A DNA stretch of 17,123 bases, from NCBI GenBank assembly GCA_903842475.1, contig CAIMMA010000753.1, positions 1 through 17,123 of the forward strand, read 5' to 3'. The translations under genes and the position numbers were made by a program. The first letter of the stretch is position 1, and each line of letters starts with the position of its first letter. The notes under the pieces were generated by a model. That model searched no databases. It was given only the letters and a program-made list of their open reading frames with translations, and was not told where the DNA came from. Source of the stretch: an uncultured bacterium (GTDB lineage Bacteria > Desulfobacterota > Desulfobulbia > Desulfobulbales > Desulfobulbaceae). Of this stretch, positions 8,344 to 15,113 are shown in pieces.

Positions 8344-9513
8344 ATGAAGCTAACCCTGACCGTCATCGCTGCAACCGTGTATCTTCTGCTGGCTGCCGGT
8401 ACAGCCGCATCGGCCTTGGCGCCCCTGCCTGCGTCGCAATACCCGTATTTTGCAGACGACCTGCAGTTACAAGGATTGCAGGCCGCCTTGGACCAGAGCC
8501 TTGCGTACCTGCGTTCGGTTCCGGCCGCCACTTGCTACAACGTTGCCGGCACCTCGTTGCCCGCCCAGCGCTTGATCGAATCTGTCCTTTATTTCCAAAA
8601 ACTGCTGGAAGCGGCTCCCACCGCTGAGCAGCTCAATCAACAAATCCAAAACGCCTATAGCGTGTACCGGCTTGACAACCGCCCGAGCGGAAAAACCCGC
8701 CGCATGTTGATCACCGGGTATTACCAGCCGATTTTCAAAGGCAGCCTTGAGCGCAAACCGCCCTATCTCTACCCCCTGTATAGCGTCCCCAGCGACCTCG
8801 CTGTCCGCAGATCCGGTGGCAAGAAACCAACTATCGGTCGGATGCAGGACGGGGGCATCGTCCCCTTTTGGACTCGAAAAGAACTTGAAACCGGCGATCT
8901 GCTCCGAGGCCAGGAATTGGGCTGGTTGCAGGATCCCTTCGATGCCTTTGTCCTCCATGTCCAGGGATCGGGGGTGCTGCAGTTGCCCGACGGCACAGTC
9001 CGCGGCGTTCATTACGCCCAAAGCAATGGCCGAGAATACCGGAGTATCGGCAAATACCTGGTCGATACCGGCCGGATGCAACTGGCGGAGGTCAACATGG
9101 ACAGCCTCCGTCAATACCTGGTCGACCATCCTGAAGAACGGGAAATGATCCTCCACCAGAACGATTCCTTTATCTTCTTTCACTGGAGCCAACCAGGCCC
9201 GGCGATCGGCAGCCTGGGCAGGCCACTGACCGCCGGACGCTCCATTGCTACCGATCAGCAATGGTATCCCCCTGGATCTCTTGTCTTTCTCGACAGCAGA
9301 AGGCCGGTGATGGCCGACGGCCAGGTGGTTGAGTGGAAAAAAATGCGACGATTCGTCAGTGTCCAGGATACCGGCTCGGCCCTGACCGGTCCAGGGCGGG
9401 TCGATGTGTTCTGGGGCTCGGGCGAAGCGGCGGGTACAGAGGCGGGACGGATGAAGGAAGACGGCAACGTTTTCCTGCTGGTTCTCAACCCAAATACCCG
9501 CCTGGAGCAGTAA
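8344..9513 (+). CDS. mltA: Lytic murein transglycosylase A (MltA family)
   Basis: This 389-aa murein hydrolase has an MltA domain from about residue 110 to 265 ('MLITGYYQPIFKGS', 'DAFVLHVQGSG', 'GVHYAQSNGREY') and a 3D domain near the C-terminus. The catalytic aspartate is Asp342 in VQDTGSALTGPGRVDVFWG. The N-terminus is a classical Sec signal peptide (hydrophobic 4-20, likely cut after Ala-Ala-Ser-Ala24). There is no lipobox cysteine, unlike E. coli MltA, which is an outer-membrane lipoprotein. The ATG at 8344 follows GAGGA with 8 bases spacing. It is the last gene of the lptD cluster, and no clear intrinsic terminator follows it. Confidence 0.95.
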   Translation: MKLTLTVIAATVYLLLAAGTAASALAPLPASQYPYFADDLQLQGLQAALDQSLAYLRSVPAATCYNVAGTSLPAQRLIESVLYFQKLLEAAPTAEQLNQQIQNAYSVYRLDNRPSGKTRRMLITGYYQPIFKGSLERKPPYLYPLYSVPSDLAVRRSGGKKPTIGRMQDGGIVPFWTRKELETGDLLRGQELGWLQDPFDAFVLHVQGSGVLQLPDGTVRGVHYAQSNGREYRSIGKYLVDTGRMQLAEVNMDSLRQYLVDHPEEREMILHQNDSFIFFHWSQPGPAIGSLGRPLTAGRSIATDQQWYPPGSLVFLDSRRPVMADGQVVEWKKMRRFVSVQDTGSALTGPGRVDVFWGSGEAAGTEAGRMKEDGNVFLLVLNPNTRLEQ

Positions 9514-9643
9514 CAGCCCTGCCGGTGGGAGCCACCTCAGACCTCCGGCAGCACGGAGAACGGTGCCAACATCGCCCATCTTGCCCCGGCACCGACCTGC
9601 CAAAACAACACACAGCCTTGCCGCCGGCGATCAGGGGTGCCGG

Positions 9644-9973
9644 TTACCAGCGATCCCCCCGCCAATAACGGTGATGATCATGCCGTCGGTGCCGGGGATA
9701 ATCATCCCTATAGGCGCCATGGTCACGGTAGCGGGGTCGTTCGTACACCACCGGCGGCGGGTAATACCGTCCGCGGGGATACCAACCCCTTGGAGGCGGG
9801 CAGGGAGGCGGTCCGTATCCATAACGGGGGGAGGTATTAAACGCCATGACCAGGCCGCCAAGATCTGCGCCAATATACACACTGTCCCTGGCCTGGGCTT
9901 TTTGCGATTGTCCCAAGACCGCCACCAAGACCAGCAGCAACAAGCTCCACGGTACCACTATTCTGTTTTTCAT
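9644..9973 (-). CDS. Small exported Tyr/Pro/Arg/His-rich protein
   Basis: This is a 109-aa protein of unknown function. A strong Sec signal peptide (MKNR, hydrophobic 5-20, Ala-Gln-Ala28 cut site) is followed by a short conventional segment, SVYIGADLGGLVMAF. The remaining ~60 residues are almost entirely Tyr, Pro, Arg, His, Gly and Asp: PPPCPPPRG, then repeated RY/YR pairs, then RHRRHDHHRYW at the end. One cysteine (Cys58) is present. I chose the ATG at 9973 because GGAG lies 6 bases before it; an in-frame ATG four codons earlier overlaps that ribosome-binding site. The tail suggests a disordered, metal- or surface-binding envelope protein, which is inference only. It is convergent with mltA and lies 39 bp downstream of another small exported ORF on the same strand. 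Confidence 0.8.
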   Translation of the reverse strand: MKNRIVVPWSLLLLVLVAVLGQSQKAQARDSVYIGADLGGLVMAFNTSPRYGYGPPPCPPPRGWYPRGRYYPPPVVYERPRYRDHGAYRDDYPRHRRHDHHRYWRGDRW

Positions 9974-10012
9974 GTTCTTCTCCATTGTTAAAATATTTGA
10001 TGATCGAGGTGT

Positions 10013-10214
10013 TCAACGTCCCGCCTGAAGTACTGGTATGGCGTCGAGATGCACCTGGTTGGTGACTCTCAGGTGATGTCTCGGTGCACATGCCAAAATC
10101 ACCTGCCCATCGGTGGTCGACAACACCCTGCAGGCCGCATTGCCCGGCGGCAATTCCGGCACGATAATCAACGTCAGCAAAAAAAACCGGCCCTCCCGCC
10201 ACTTGTCCCTTCAC
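10013..10214 (-). pseudogene. Frameshifted (or slippage-dependent) small exported protein
   Basis: A GTG at 10214 has an excellent ribosome-binding site (GGGAGG, 10223-10228, 8-base spacer). Its frame starts VKGQVAGGPVFF and then meets eight consecutive T on the minus strand (10179-10186). Reading one T fewer joins it to a frame giving a hydrophobic stretch, LLTLIIVPELPPGNA, then CRVLSTTDGQVILACAPR and a stop at 10013, for 66 aa in total. That resembles short exported proteins with two cysteines around a 'V.S.DG..V.L' strand. In the uncorrected frame the ORF runs on into the next gene with no sensible domain. It could be a sequencing or assembly error, a dead gene, or slippage-controlled expression. 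Function is unknown. Confidence 0.5.
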
Positions 10215-10273
10215 AGCGTATTCCTCCCTTCCCGAAAAACGGGTTAACAAATAAACCGATTGCTTTTGACTGC

Positions 10274-10302
10274 ACTGTATGGGGTTTCAATGGCCTTGTC
10301 AG
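10274..10302 (-). promoter_or_regulatory. Promoter candidate for the small exported-protein operon
   Basis: On the minus strand there is CTGACA (10297-10302, five of six matches to -35), a 17-bp spacer and TACAGT (10274-10279, four of six to -10). The start would be near 10267, about 50 bases before the GTG at 10214. It would serve both minus-strand small genes. Confidence 0.45.
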
Positions 10303-10322
10303 TGGACATCGGATGGTTTGCC

Positions 10323-10355
10323 ACCCGACATCAGGCCATGTCGGGTTCATGTCGG
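10323..10355. promoter_or_regulatory. Operator-like inverted repeat with an extra half-site
   Basis: A 9-bp perfect inverted repeat, ACCCGACAT / ATGTCGGGT, with a 6-base centre occupies 10323-10346. A third ATGTCGG lies at 10349-10355, starting exactly 11 bp after the second. There is no T run, so a terminator is unlikely. The centre lies about 67 bp upstream of the predicted minus-strand start near 10267, a position used by activators. It also lies in the region upstream of the gene at 10601. Confidence 0.4.
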
Positions 10356-10600
10356 CATCACCCATCATTCCGAAAAAAGGTTATTATTTGCAGACGAGAC
10401 CTATCATTGCGCCAGAGTGACCGCTTTTTTGCCTTGCACGGTGAAAATTCCTTACGCGCCCCGCTCCGCCTTGATCCGGCAGGCCAGACTCGCACGGTGA
10501 TAGTGTTCCCCAAAAAGACAACTTTATGGTATGGAGAAAGGCGTCCGCTCCAAAAGGGATTTTTCAATTTTTCTCACGATCCAGAAGGAGAACCACACCC

Positions 10601-11110
10601 GTGAACACCCAGCAAGCAGATCGTTTCATCTATATCGTCGGCGAACGAAACCATGGGGTTATCGCCGAAAGTGCGGAAATCTTTGCCTTCACCAAGGCCA
10701 ACATGCAGCAGATCGACAGTACCGAACTTGCCCTGGTGATCGCCAACGTCTTTGCCAGGGGGCAGTTTTTCCCCGGTCCCGATGGGGCCCTGACTGCGGT
10801 AATCCACGAACTGACCAGCAGGGCCGAACGGTTCCAGGCGAGGAACACCCCGGCCGATCAAGGCCGATGCACGCTGATCACTGCTTTAAAACGGCTCGAT
10901 GGAGAAATATCGGTGCGAGTTGCCGCCGTTATACCGGTAGATCCGGGGACTTTACGGATTGACGAACCGGAAGGATTCGAGAAGCTATTACAGGATAAAA
11001 TTCCTGAATTTCAGCACGTTTTCACCGAGGAAGCGTATGCTCCGGATTCAAAAATTATCGACATCATTAAAGAAGCAGCCCTGCATCATATCAATCAAAA
11101 ACTGGAATGA
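10601..11110 (+). CDS. Hypothetical cytoplasmic protein upstream of ftsH
   Basis: This is a 169-aa protein I do not recognise. It has no signal peptide or membrane segment and is mildly acidic. The order is a beta-like start (FIYIVGERNHGVIAESAEIFAFT), a helical middle (STELALVIANVFARGQFF, LTAVIHELTSRAERF), another beta-like part (RCTLITALKRLDGEISVRVAAVIP) and a helical C-terminus. The frame is open upstream, but GTG at 10601 is chosen because AAGGAG (10585-10590) lies 10 bases before it. It precedes the FtsH gene by 164 bp on the same strand, with a weak hairpin plus T6 between them. A role as adaptor or substrate of that protease is possible, but nothing in the sequence shows it. Confidence 0.7.
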   Translation: MNTQQADRFIYIVGERNHGVIAESAEIFAFTKANMQQIDSTELALVIANVFARGQFFPGPDGALTAVIHELTSRAERFQARNTPADQGRCTLITALKRLDGEISVRVAAVIPVDPGTLRIDEPEGFEKLLQDKIPEFQHVFTEEAYAPDSKIIDIIKEAALHHINQKLE

Positions 11111-11171
11111 CCCACTGAACCGGAGCAACTTGAGACGGAAATTTCCCTGCCTGCACCTCTTGTCCATTTAT

Positions 11172-11190
11172 GGCCAAAGTGGCCTTTTTT
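11172..11190 (+). terminator. Weak intrinsic terminator candidate
   Basis: GGCCA / TGGCC, a 5-bp stem with a 3-base loop, is followed directly by six T. The stem is short, so termination or attenuation between the hypothetical gene and ftsH would be partial at best. Confidence 0.35.
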
Positions 11191-11274
11191 GCTGGCGTCC
11201 CGCCTTGCTTGTGGGTAGTATTTCGATCGATTAAACGATGTTATCGTCATCTTTTTCATATTTAAAAGCAGCCT

Positions 11275-13089
11275 ATGGACAATAAACAAAAATACAATGT
11301 GATCTTTGCAATCTTTGCCGCCTTCGGCATTTTGATCATTCATGAGATCTGGGTCGAGCAGCAGAGCATCAAAGCGGTTCCCTACAGTCAGCTCGAAACC
11401 CTGCTTGAGCAAGGCAAGGTCGCGGAACTGACCATCAGAGAAAAATTCATGGTCGGGGATCTCAAGGAAAGCGATGAAACCGGTAAAAAAATTATCGTCG
11501 CCAACCGGGTTGACCCGCGCCTGGCCGAGCACCTTTCCAAATACAACGTGCCGTACACGCAAGTGTACGAAAGCAAGTTTCTGGCGACTCTGCTGAGCTG
11601 GATCATTCCAGCCCTGGTCTTCTTCGGTATCTGGATGCTGATTATCCGCAAATTCGGGGACAAACAGGGTATGGGCGGAGGCTTCATGAACATCGGCAAG
11701 TCCAAGGCCAAGGTCTACGTGGAGCATCAGACCGGGGTAACCTTTGACGATGTCGCCGGGGTGGAAGAAAGTAAAGCGGAACTGCAGGAGATTGTCGATT
11801 TCCTCAAAGCTCCCGATGAATATGGCATCCTCGGGGCGCGGATGCCCAAGGGCGTGCTGCTGGTAGGTCCTCCGGGAACGGGCAAGACCCTGCTGGCCAG
11901 AGCCGTGGCCGGAGAAGCCAGTGTGCCTTTCTTCTCGATCAGCGGTTCGGAATTCGTGGAAATGTTCGTGGGCGTTGGCGCCGCGAGGGTGCGGGACCTG
12001 TTTGATCAGGCGAGGAAATCAGCGCCGGCGATCATCTTCATCGATGAACTCGACGCCCTGGGAAGGGCCCGGACCGCTGCCGGATTCGGGGGCAACGATG
12101 AACGGGAGCAGACCCTTAATCAGCTGCTGGTCGAACTCGACGGCTTTGATCCGTCCAGCGGCCTGGTGCTGCTGGCGGCCACCAACCGTCCGGAGGTGCT
12201 CGACCCGGCCCTGCTCCGAGCCGGTCGCTTCGACCGTCAGGTGTTGGTCGACCGGCCGGACAAACATGGTCGGATCGCCATTCTTACGGTCCACATGAAA
12301 AAGATCCAGATGGGTATTGATGTCGATGCCAGTCAGGTGGCAGACCTGACCACCGGTTTTTCCGGAGCGGACCTCGCCAATCTGGTCAACGAAGCCGCCC
12401 TGCTTGCCACCCGCCGCAAAGCCACCCAGGTCGAGATGACCGATTTCACCCAGGCTATTGAACGGATCATCGCCGGGCTGGAGAAGAAGAATCGCCTGCT
12501 CAATCCCAAGGAGCGGGAGATCGTGGCCTACCACGAGGTGGGCCATGCCCTGGCGGCCCTTGCCCTGCCCGGCACCGACCCCGTTTATAAAATTTCGATT
12601 ATCCCCCGGGGCATAGGGGCACTGGGTTATACCCTGCAACGACCGACCGAAGACCGTTTCCTGATGACCAAGGAGGAACTCGAGCATAAGATCGCCGTAC
12701 TCCTGGGCGGACGGGCGGCGGAAAAACTGATTTTCAACCACCTGTCCACGGGCGCTTCCGACGATATCGCCCGGGCCACCGATATTGCCCGGAACATGGT
12801 CACCCGGTACGGCATGGACCCGACCCTGGGCTTTGTGGTCTACGAAGAAAACCACCAGACCTTTCTGGGCCAGCAAGGACCGGGGGTGAATGGCTGCAAG
12901 ATCAGCGACAACACAGCCCAGCAGATCGATACCTCGGTGCGCAAAATCATCGACGACACCTTTGTCGGGACCTACACGATCATGGAAAAAAACCGCGCCG
13001 TACTGGAGCGGTGCGCCAAAATTCTGCTGGAAAAAGAAACCCTTCTTGAAAAAGAACTGGCTGAACTAACAGAAGATTTACAGCGATAA
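11275..13089 (+). CDS. ftsH: ATP-dependent zinc metalloprotease FtsH
   Basis: This 604-aa inner-membrane AAA+ M41 protease extracts and degrades membrane and regulatory proteins as a hexamer. Two transmembrane segments (about 8-24 and 103-126) flank a ~78-residue periplasmic domain. The AAA module has Walker A GPPGTGKT (198-205), Walker B IIFIDELDA (Asp257, Glu258), the pore motif FVEMFVGVGA and the second region of homology ATNRPEVLDPALLRAGRFDR. The protease has HEVGH (His420, Glu421, His424) and the third zinc ligand Asp497 in GASDDI. All catalytic residues are present. It is about 40 residues shorter than E. coli FtsH and lacks a long C-terminal tail; it may be one of several paralogues. 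No clear Shine-Dalgarno precedes the ATG at 11275. It converges on the CBS-ACT gene. Confidence 0.96.
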   Translation: MDNKQKYNVIFAIFAAFGILIIHEIWVEQQSIKAVPYSQLETLLEQGKVAELTIREKFMVGDLKESDETGKKIIVANRVDPRLAEHLSKYNVPYTQVYESKFLATLLSWIIPALVFFGIWMLIIRKFGDKQGMGGGFMNIGKSKAKVYVEHQTGVTFDDVAGVEESKAELQEIVDFLKAPDEYGILGARMPKGVLLVGPPGTGKTLLARAVAGEASVPFFSISGSEFVEMFVGVGAARVRDLFDQARKSAPAIIFIDELDALGRARTAAGFGGNDEREQTLNQLLVELDGFDPSSGLVLLAATNRPEVLDPALLRAGRFDRQVLVDRPDKHGRIAILTVHMKKIQMGIDVDASQVADLTTGFSGADLANLVNEAALLATRRKATQVEMTDFTQAIERIIAGLEKKNRLLNPKEREIVAYHEVGHALAALALPGTDPVYKISIIPRGIGALGYTLQRPTEDRFLMTKEELEHKIAVLLGGRAAEKLIFNHLSTGASDDIARATDIARNMVTRYGMDPTLGFVVYEENHQTFLGQQGPGVNGCKISDNTAQQIDTSVRKIIDDTFVGTYTIMEKNRAVLERCAKILLEKETLLEKELAELTEDLQR

Positions 13090-13160
13090 ACCGGGGATAT
13101 TCGCACCGCCCTAAGATACCAGTCCCGCAGTCTCGTCCGCCCCCCTCCTGTTGGGACGGG

Positions 13161-13844
13161 TCACCCGGCCGTCGGCGGGGGCAGAAAGGGGGCCAGATCC
13201 TTTTCATATCGGGTCAGGACGCGGAAACCTTTTTCCTCCAAGGCCCGGATCGCCCGTTGTCCATCACCCTCGGCCACCCGCATCACCAGATGGAAGATGC
13301 CGGGATGCTCCATGGCCGGCCAGCAGAAAAAACTCCGGATATTAATCCGCTCCTCCTTCAGGAGCGAGGTGACCTCGGCAAGGCCCCCGATGCGGTCCGC
13401 GACCAAAACCCCGAGCCGCACACTGTCGTCGCCCATGCCGATGGCCTGGAGCAGCACCGCCATCACATCGGTGCGGGTCACGATGCCGACGAGTTGCTCC
13501 CCCGACATGACCGGCAGTGAGCTGATGTTGTTGGTCTGCATGATATATGCTGCCCGTTCGATGGTGGTCTCCGGAGTGACAGTCACCACCGTTTTCACCA
13601 TGATCGAGCCGACCACCACCTTTTGCAGCAGATAGTTGAGTTCGTGGGTGCTGAGCGATGTGGCCGGTGAAGCCCAGTTTAGCTTGAGATCGCGGTCGGA
13701 CACAATCCCCGCCAGCTGCCCCTTTGTATTGATGACCAGAAGATGCTCGATATGATGCTGTTCGATCAACCGGCGCGCTTCGACCAAGGTCGTTTCCGGA
13801 TGCACCGTGACCAGTTCGGTGTGCATGATTCGCCCGATATACAT
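13161..13844 (-). CDS. CBS-CBS-ACT domain protein (AcuB-like)
   Basis: This 227-aa cytoplasmic protein has a CBS pair (about residues 1-55 and 78-133, each with the IMxxxxVTVxPETTxxEA pattern and GIV[ST]xxD ending). An ACT-like regulatory domain follows (about 142-212: LGVLVADRIGGLAEVTSLLKE). The architecture is that of AcuB-type proteins. CBS pairs usually bind adenine nucleotides and ACT domains bind amino acids or other small ligands; no catalytic domain is present, so a sensor role is likely. I chose the ATG at 13844 because AGGAGG (13849-13854) lies 4 bases before it and the protein then starts exactly at the CBS domain. A GTG at 13922 would add 26 unrelated residues without a ribosome-binding site. 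It is 102 bp downstream of the XRE membrane protein gene, same strand. Confidence 0.88.
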   Translation of the reverse strand: MYIGRIMHTELVTVHPETTLVEARRLIEQHHIEHLLVINTKGQLAGIVSDRDLKLNWASPATSLSTHELNYLLQKVVVGSIMVKTVVTVTPETTIERAAYIMQTNNISSLPVMSGEQLVGIVTRTDVMAVLLQAIGMGDDSVRLGVLVADRIGGLAEVTSLLKEERINIRSFFCWPAMEHPGIFHLVMRVAEGDGQRAIRALEEKGFRVLTRYEKDLAPFLPPPTAG

Positions 13845-13946
13845 AGGTCCTCCTCGCTGCGGGTAGTATTCGCCAGTCCGTTGTCGTAATCGCTGCTCTT
13901 CAGAAAACAAGCCCGTCTGCACGGAAGGCCGGCTACCGGCATCCGC

Positions 13947-14921
13947 TCACTCCTTACCTTCGGCCTGAGGGGCCGGAACAAAGGTCATCGTCTTCTTATT
14001 GAGCGTATATCGGCCCGCCACCCAAAGTTCTTCAATGGCGGTAAAATCGATCAGATTTTCCCCCGGCAGGGCATAGGTTTCATGGGCCTTGAGTATTTCG
14101 CTGTCACTGATCACGTAATCCCGATCAACATCCACCCAGTGGTAGGGCGCCAGCGCAATCCGTTCCTCCCCGCCGATTGTTTCGCCGGAAGAACGCCCCT
14201 CGCCGACAATGAGTTCTCCTTTGAAACCAATCTCCTCCTGCTGGCGCTGCTTTTTACCGGGCTGCACCAGATAGAGAAATGTTGCCCGTCCATTGACCAG
14301 TTTACCGATCCAGCGGGGATTCCTGCCGAAGTGCTTTGGCGATTCGCCCTCGGGAGCTGACCCGATCGCCTCGCCATCCCCGAGCAACTCCTCCCGGATG
14401 AGCAGCGTATGGATGGAATCCGCAGAACCCGTGACCTGGACGATGACCGGAAAAGGGAGATTGGGAGCAGTGTGTTTGGGCATGATCCGTTCGGTGGTCA
14501 CCCCGGAATGGTGGTCAACCTGTAAAAAAAAGAATCCGGCGGCCAGAACCAGCAGGAGTCCCCCGCCAACCCCAAGCCATCTTTTGCAATACAAGGACCC
14601 CAACCACCGGCCTGCCGGAGTCGGCGGCGACGGGGGGCCAGCGGGCTCGGAACGCTCCTGTACGTCGTGCAGGTCATCACCGGCTACCGTATCTTTTTCG
14701 TCCAACAGATCCTCCAGGGCTACCCCCAGAGCTTCCGCAAGCTTTTTCGCATTATCCAGCTTGATCGAGGGATACCTCCGGTTCTCCCAACGAGAAATCG
14801 TATCGGTGGTCACCCCGACCACCGTGGCCAGATAGAGTTGAGTCAAATCTTTCTGTTCCCTGAGCAACCGGATTTTATTGCCGTTGATATCGACGGTTGA
14901 CGTTAAAAAACACGTTCGCAC
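13947..14921 (-). CDS. XRE-type HTH protein with transmembrane segment and periplasmic EF-hand
   Basis: The N-terminal DNA-binding domain is a clear XRE/Cro HTH (NKIRLLREQKDLTQLYLATV, DTISRWENRRYPS). A Pro-rich linker follows, then one transmembrane segment (LGVGGGLLLVLAAGFFFLQV) and a periplasmic domain of ~190 residues. Near its C-terminus, DVDRDYVISDSE (bases 14097-14132) has Asp 1, 3, 5, Ser 9 and Glu 12 of an EF-hand loop. The topology resembles RodZ, but the periplasmic part differs. The start is uncertain. The domain should begin at Val-Asp-Ile-Asn, but that Val codon is GTC, not a start. The nearest in-frame starts are GTG at 14921 (used here) and 14957, neither with a ribosome-binding site and both inside the mqnE fragment. 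The true start was probably lost at the joint near 14890-14895. Confidence 0.75.
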   Translation of the reverse strand: MRTCFLTSTVDINGNKIRLLREQKDLTQLYLATVVGVTTDTISRWENRRYPSIKLDNAKKLAEALGVALEDLLDEKDTVAGDDLHDVQERSEPAGPPSPPTPAGRWLGSLYCKRWLGVGGGLLLVLAAGFFFLQVDHHSGVTTERIMPKHTAPNLPFPVIVQVTGSADSIHTLLIREELLGDGEAIGSAPEGESPKHFGRNPRWIGKLVNGRATFLYLVQPGKKQRQQEEIGFKGELIVGEGRSSGETIGGEERIALAPYHWVDVDRDYVISDSEILKAHETYALPGENLIDFTAIEELWVAGRYTLNKKTMTFVPAPQAEGKE

Positions 14922-15060
14922 CGTTTTTGCGTTCGTTGACCAGCGCTGCCAGTTCACCGATGGCCAGCAGATCGTTAGAATTGAACAGAAACAGCGCCTC
15001 GTCAGGTGTGATGCGCTGACCGGCGCGAACGTGTGTGGTTATGGTTGCGAAAGTTGTCAT
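14875..15060 (-). pseudogene. mqnE: Truncated aminofutalosine synthase (mqnE 5' fragment)
   Basis: The first 56 residues match the N-terminus of MqnE, the radical SAM enzyme of the futalosine menaquinone pathway: an RITPDEALFLFNSNDLLAIGELA helix pair and NGANVFFNVNR. In intact MqnE this is followed by H-I-N-Y-T-N and then the CxxxCxxC cluster site. Here the match stops after Arg56 (codon 14893-14895), and five unrelated residues lead to TAA at 14875. The radical SAM core (~300 residues) is missing from the window. The remaining DNA is the start of the XRE gene in another frame. The ATG at 15060 has no ribosome-binding site. Recognition is from memory of the family and the conserved NVNR segment. 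Confidence 0.75.
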
Positions 15061-15067
15061 GGGCGGG

Positions 15068-15096
15068 AGTCTACGAAAAACGGGCGGTTTGTGCAA
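15068..15096 (-). promoter_or_regulatory. Promoter candidate directly before mqnE fragment
   Basis: On the minus strand there is TTGCAC (15091-15096), a 17-bp spacer and TAGACT (15068-15073). Only seven bases separate the -10 from the ATG at 15060, so the transcript would start at or next to the A of the ATG (leaderless). This agrees with the absence of a Shine-Dalgarno sequence there. Confidence 0.35.
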
Positions 15097-15113
15097 GCGG
15101 AAAGCAGAGCGGA

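Larger units (their letters stand above)
10215..10600. other. Long divergent intergenic region
   Basis: These 386 bp between the minus-strand small genes and the plus-strand gene at 10601 contain no convincing ORF. They hold the minus-strand promoter candidate and the inverted repeat described separately, plus a short CCCG/CGGG hairpin at 10231-10243 just upstream of the minus-strand ribosome-binding site. TATCAT at 10402-10407 could be a plus-strand -10, but no good -35 accompanies it. Confidence 0.5.

Noticed and set aside
8467..9603. Open frame of 378 codons on the minus strand opposite mltA
   Set aside because: It lies wholly across a clearly identified gene, contains no recognisable domain, and is explained by the GC-rich codon pattern of mltA.
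9514..9643. Possible terminator after mltA (CTGCCGG/CCGGCAG and CGGTGCC/GGCACCG pairs)
   Set aside because: The stems are short with long loops and there is no T run on either strand, so I did not list a terminator.
12019..12876. Open frame of 285 codons antisense to ftsH
   Set aside because: It is a shadow of the AAA and protease domains, with no independent coding evidence.
13090..13160. Possible bidirectional terminator between ftsH and the CBS-ACT gene
   Set aside because: The region is GC-rich, but no convincing stem followed by T residues is present.
13845..13922. Longer N-terminus for the CBS-ACT protein from a GTG at 13922
   Set aside because: It has no ribosome-binding site and the extra residues are not domain-like; AGGAGG precedes the ATG at 13844.
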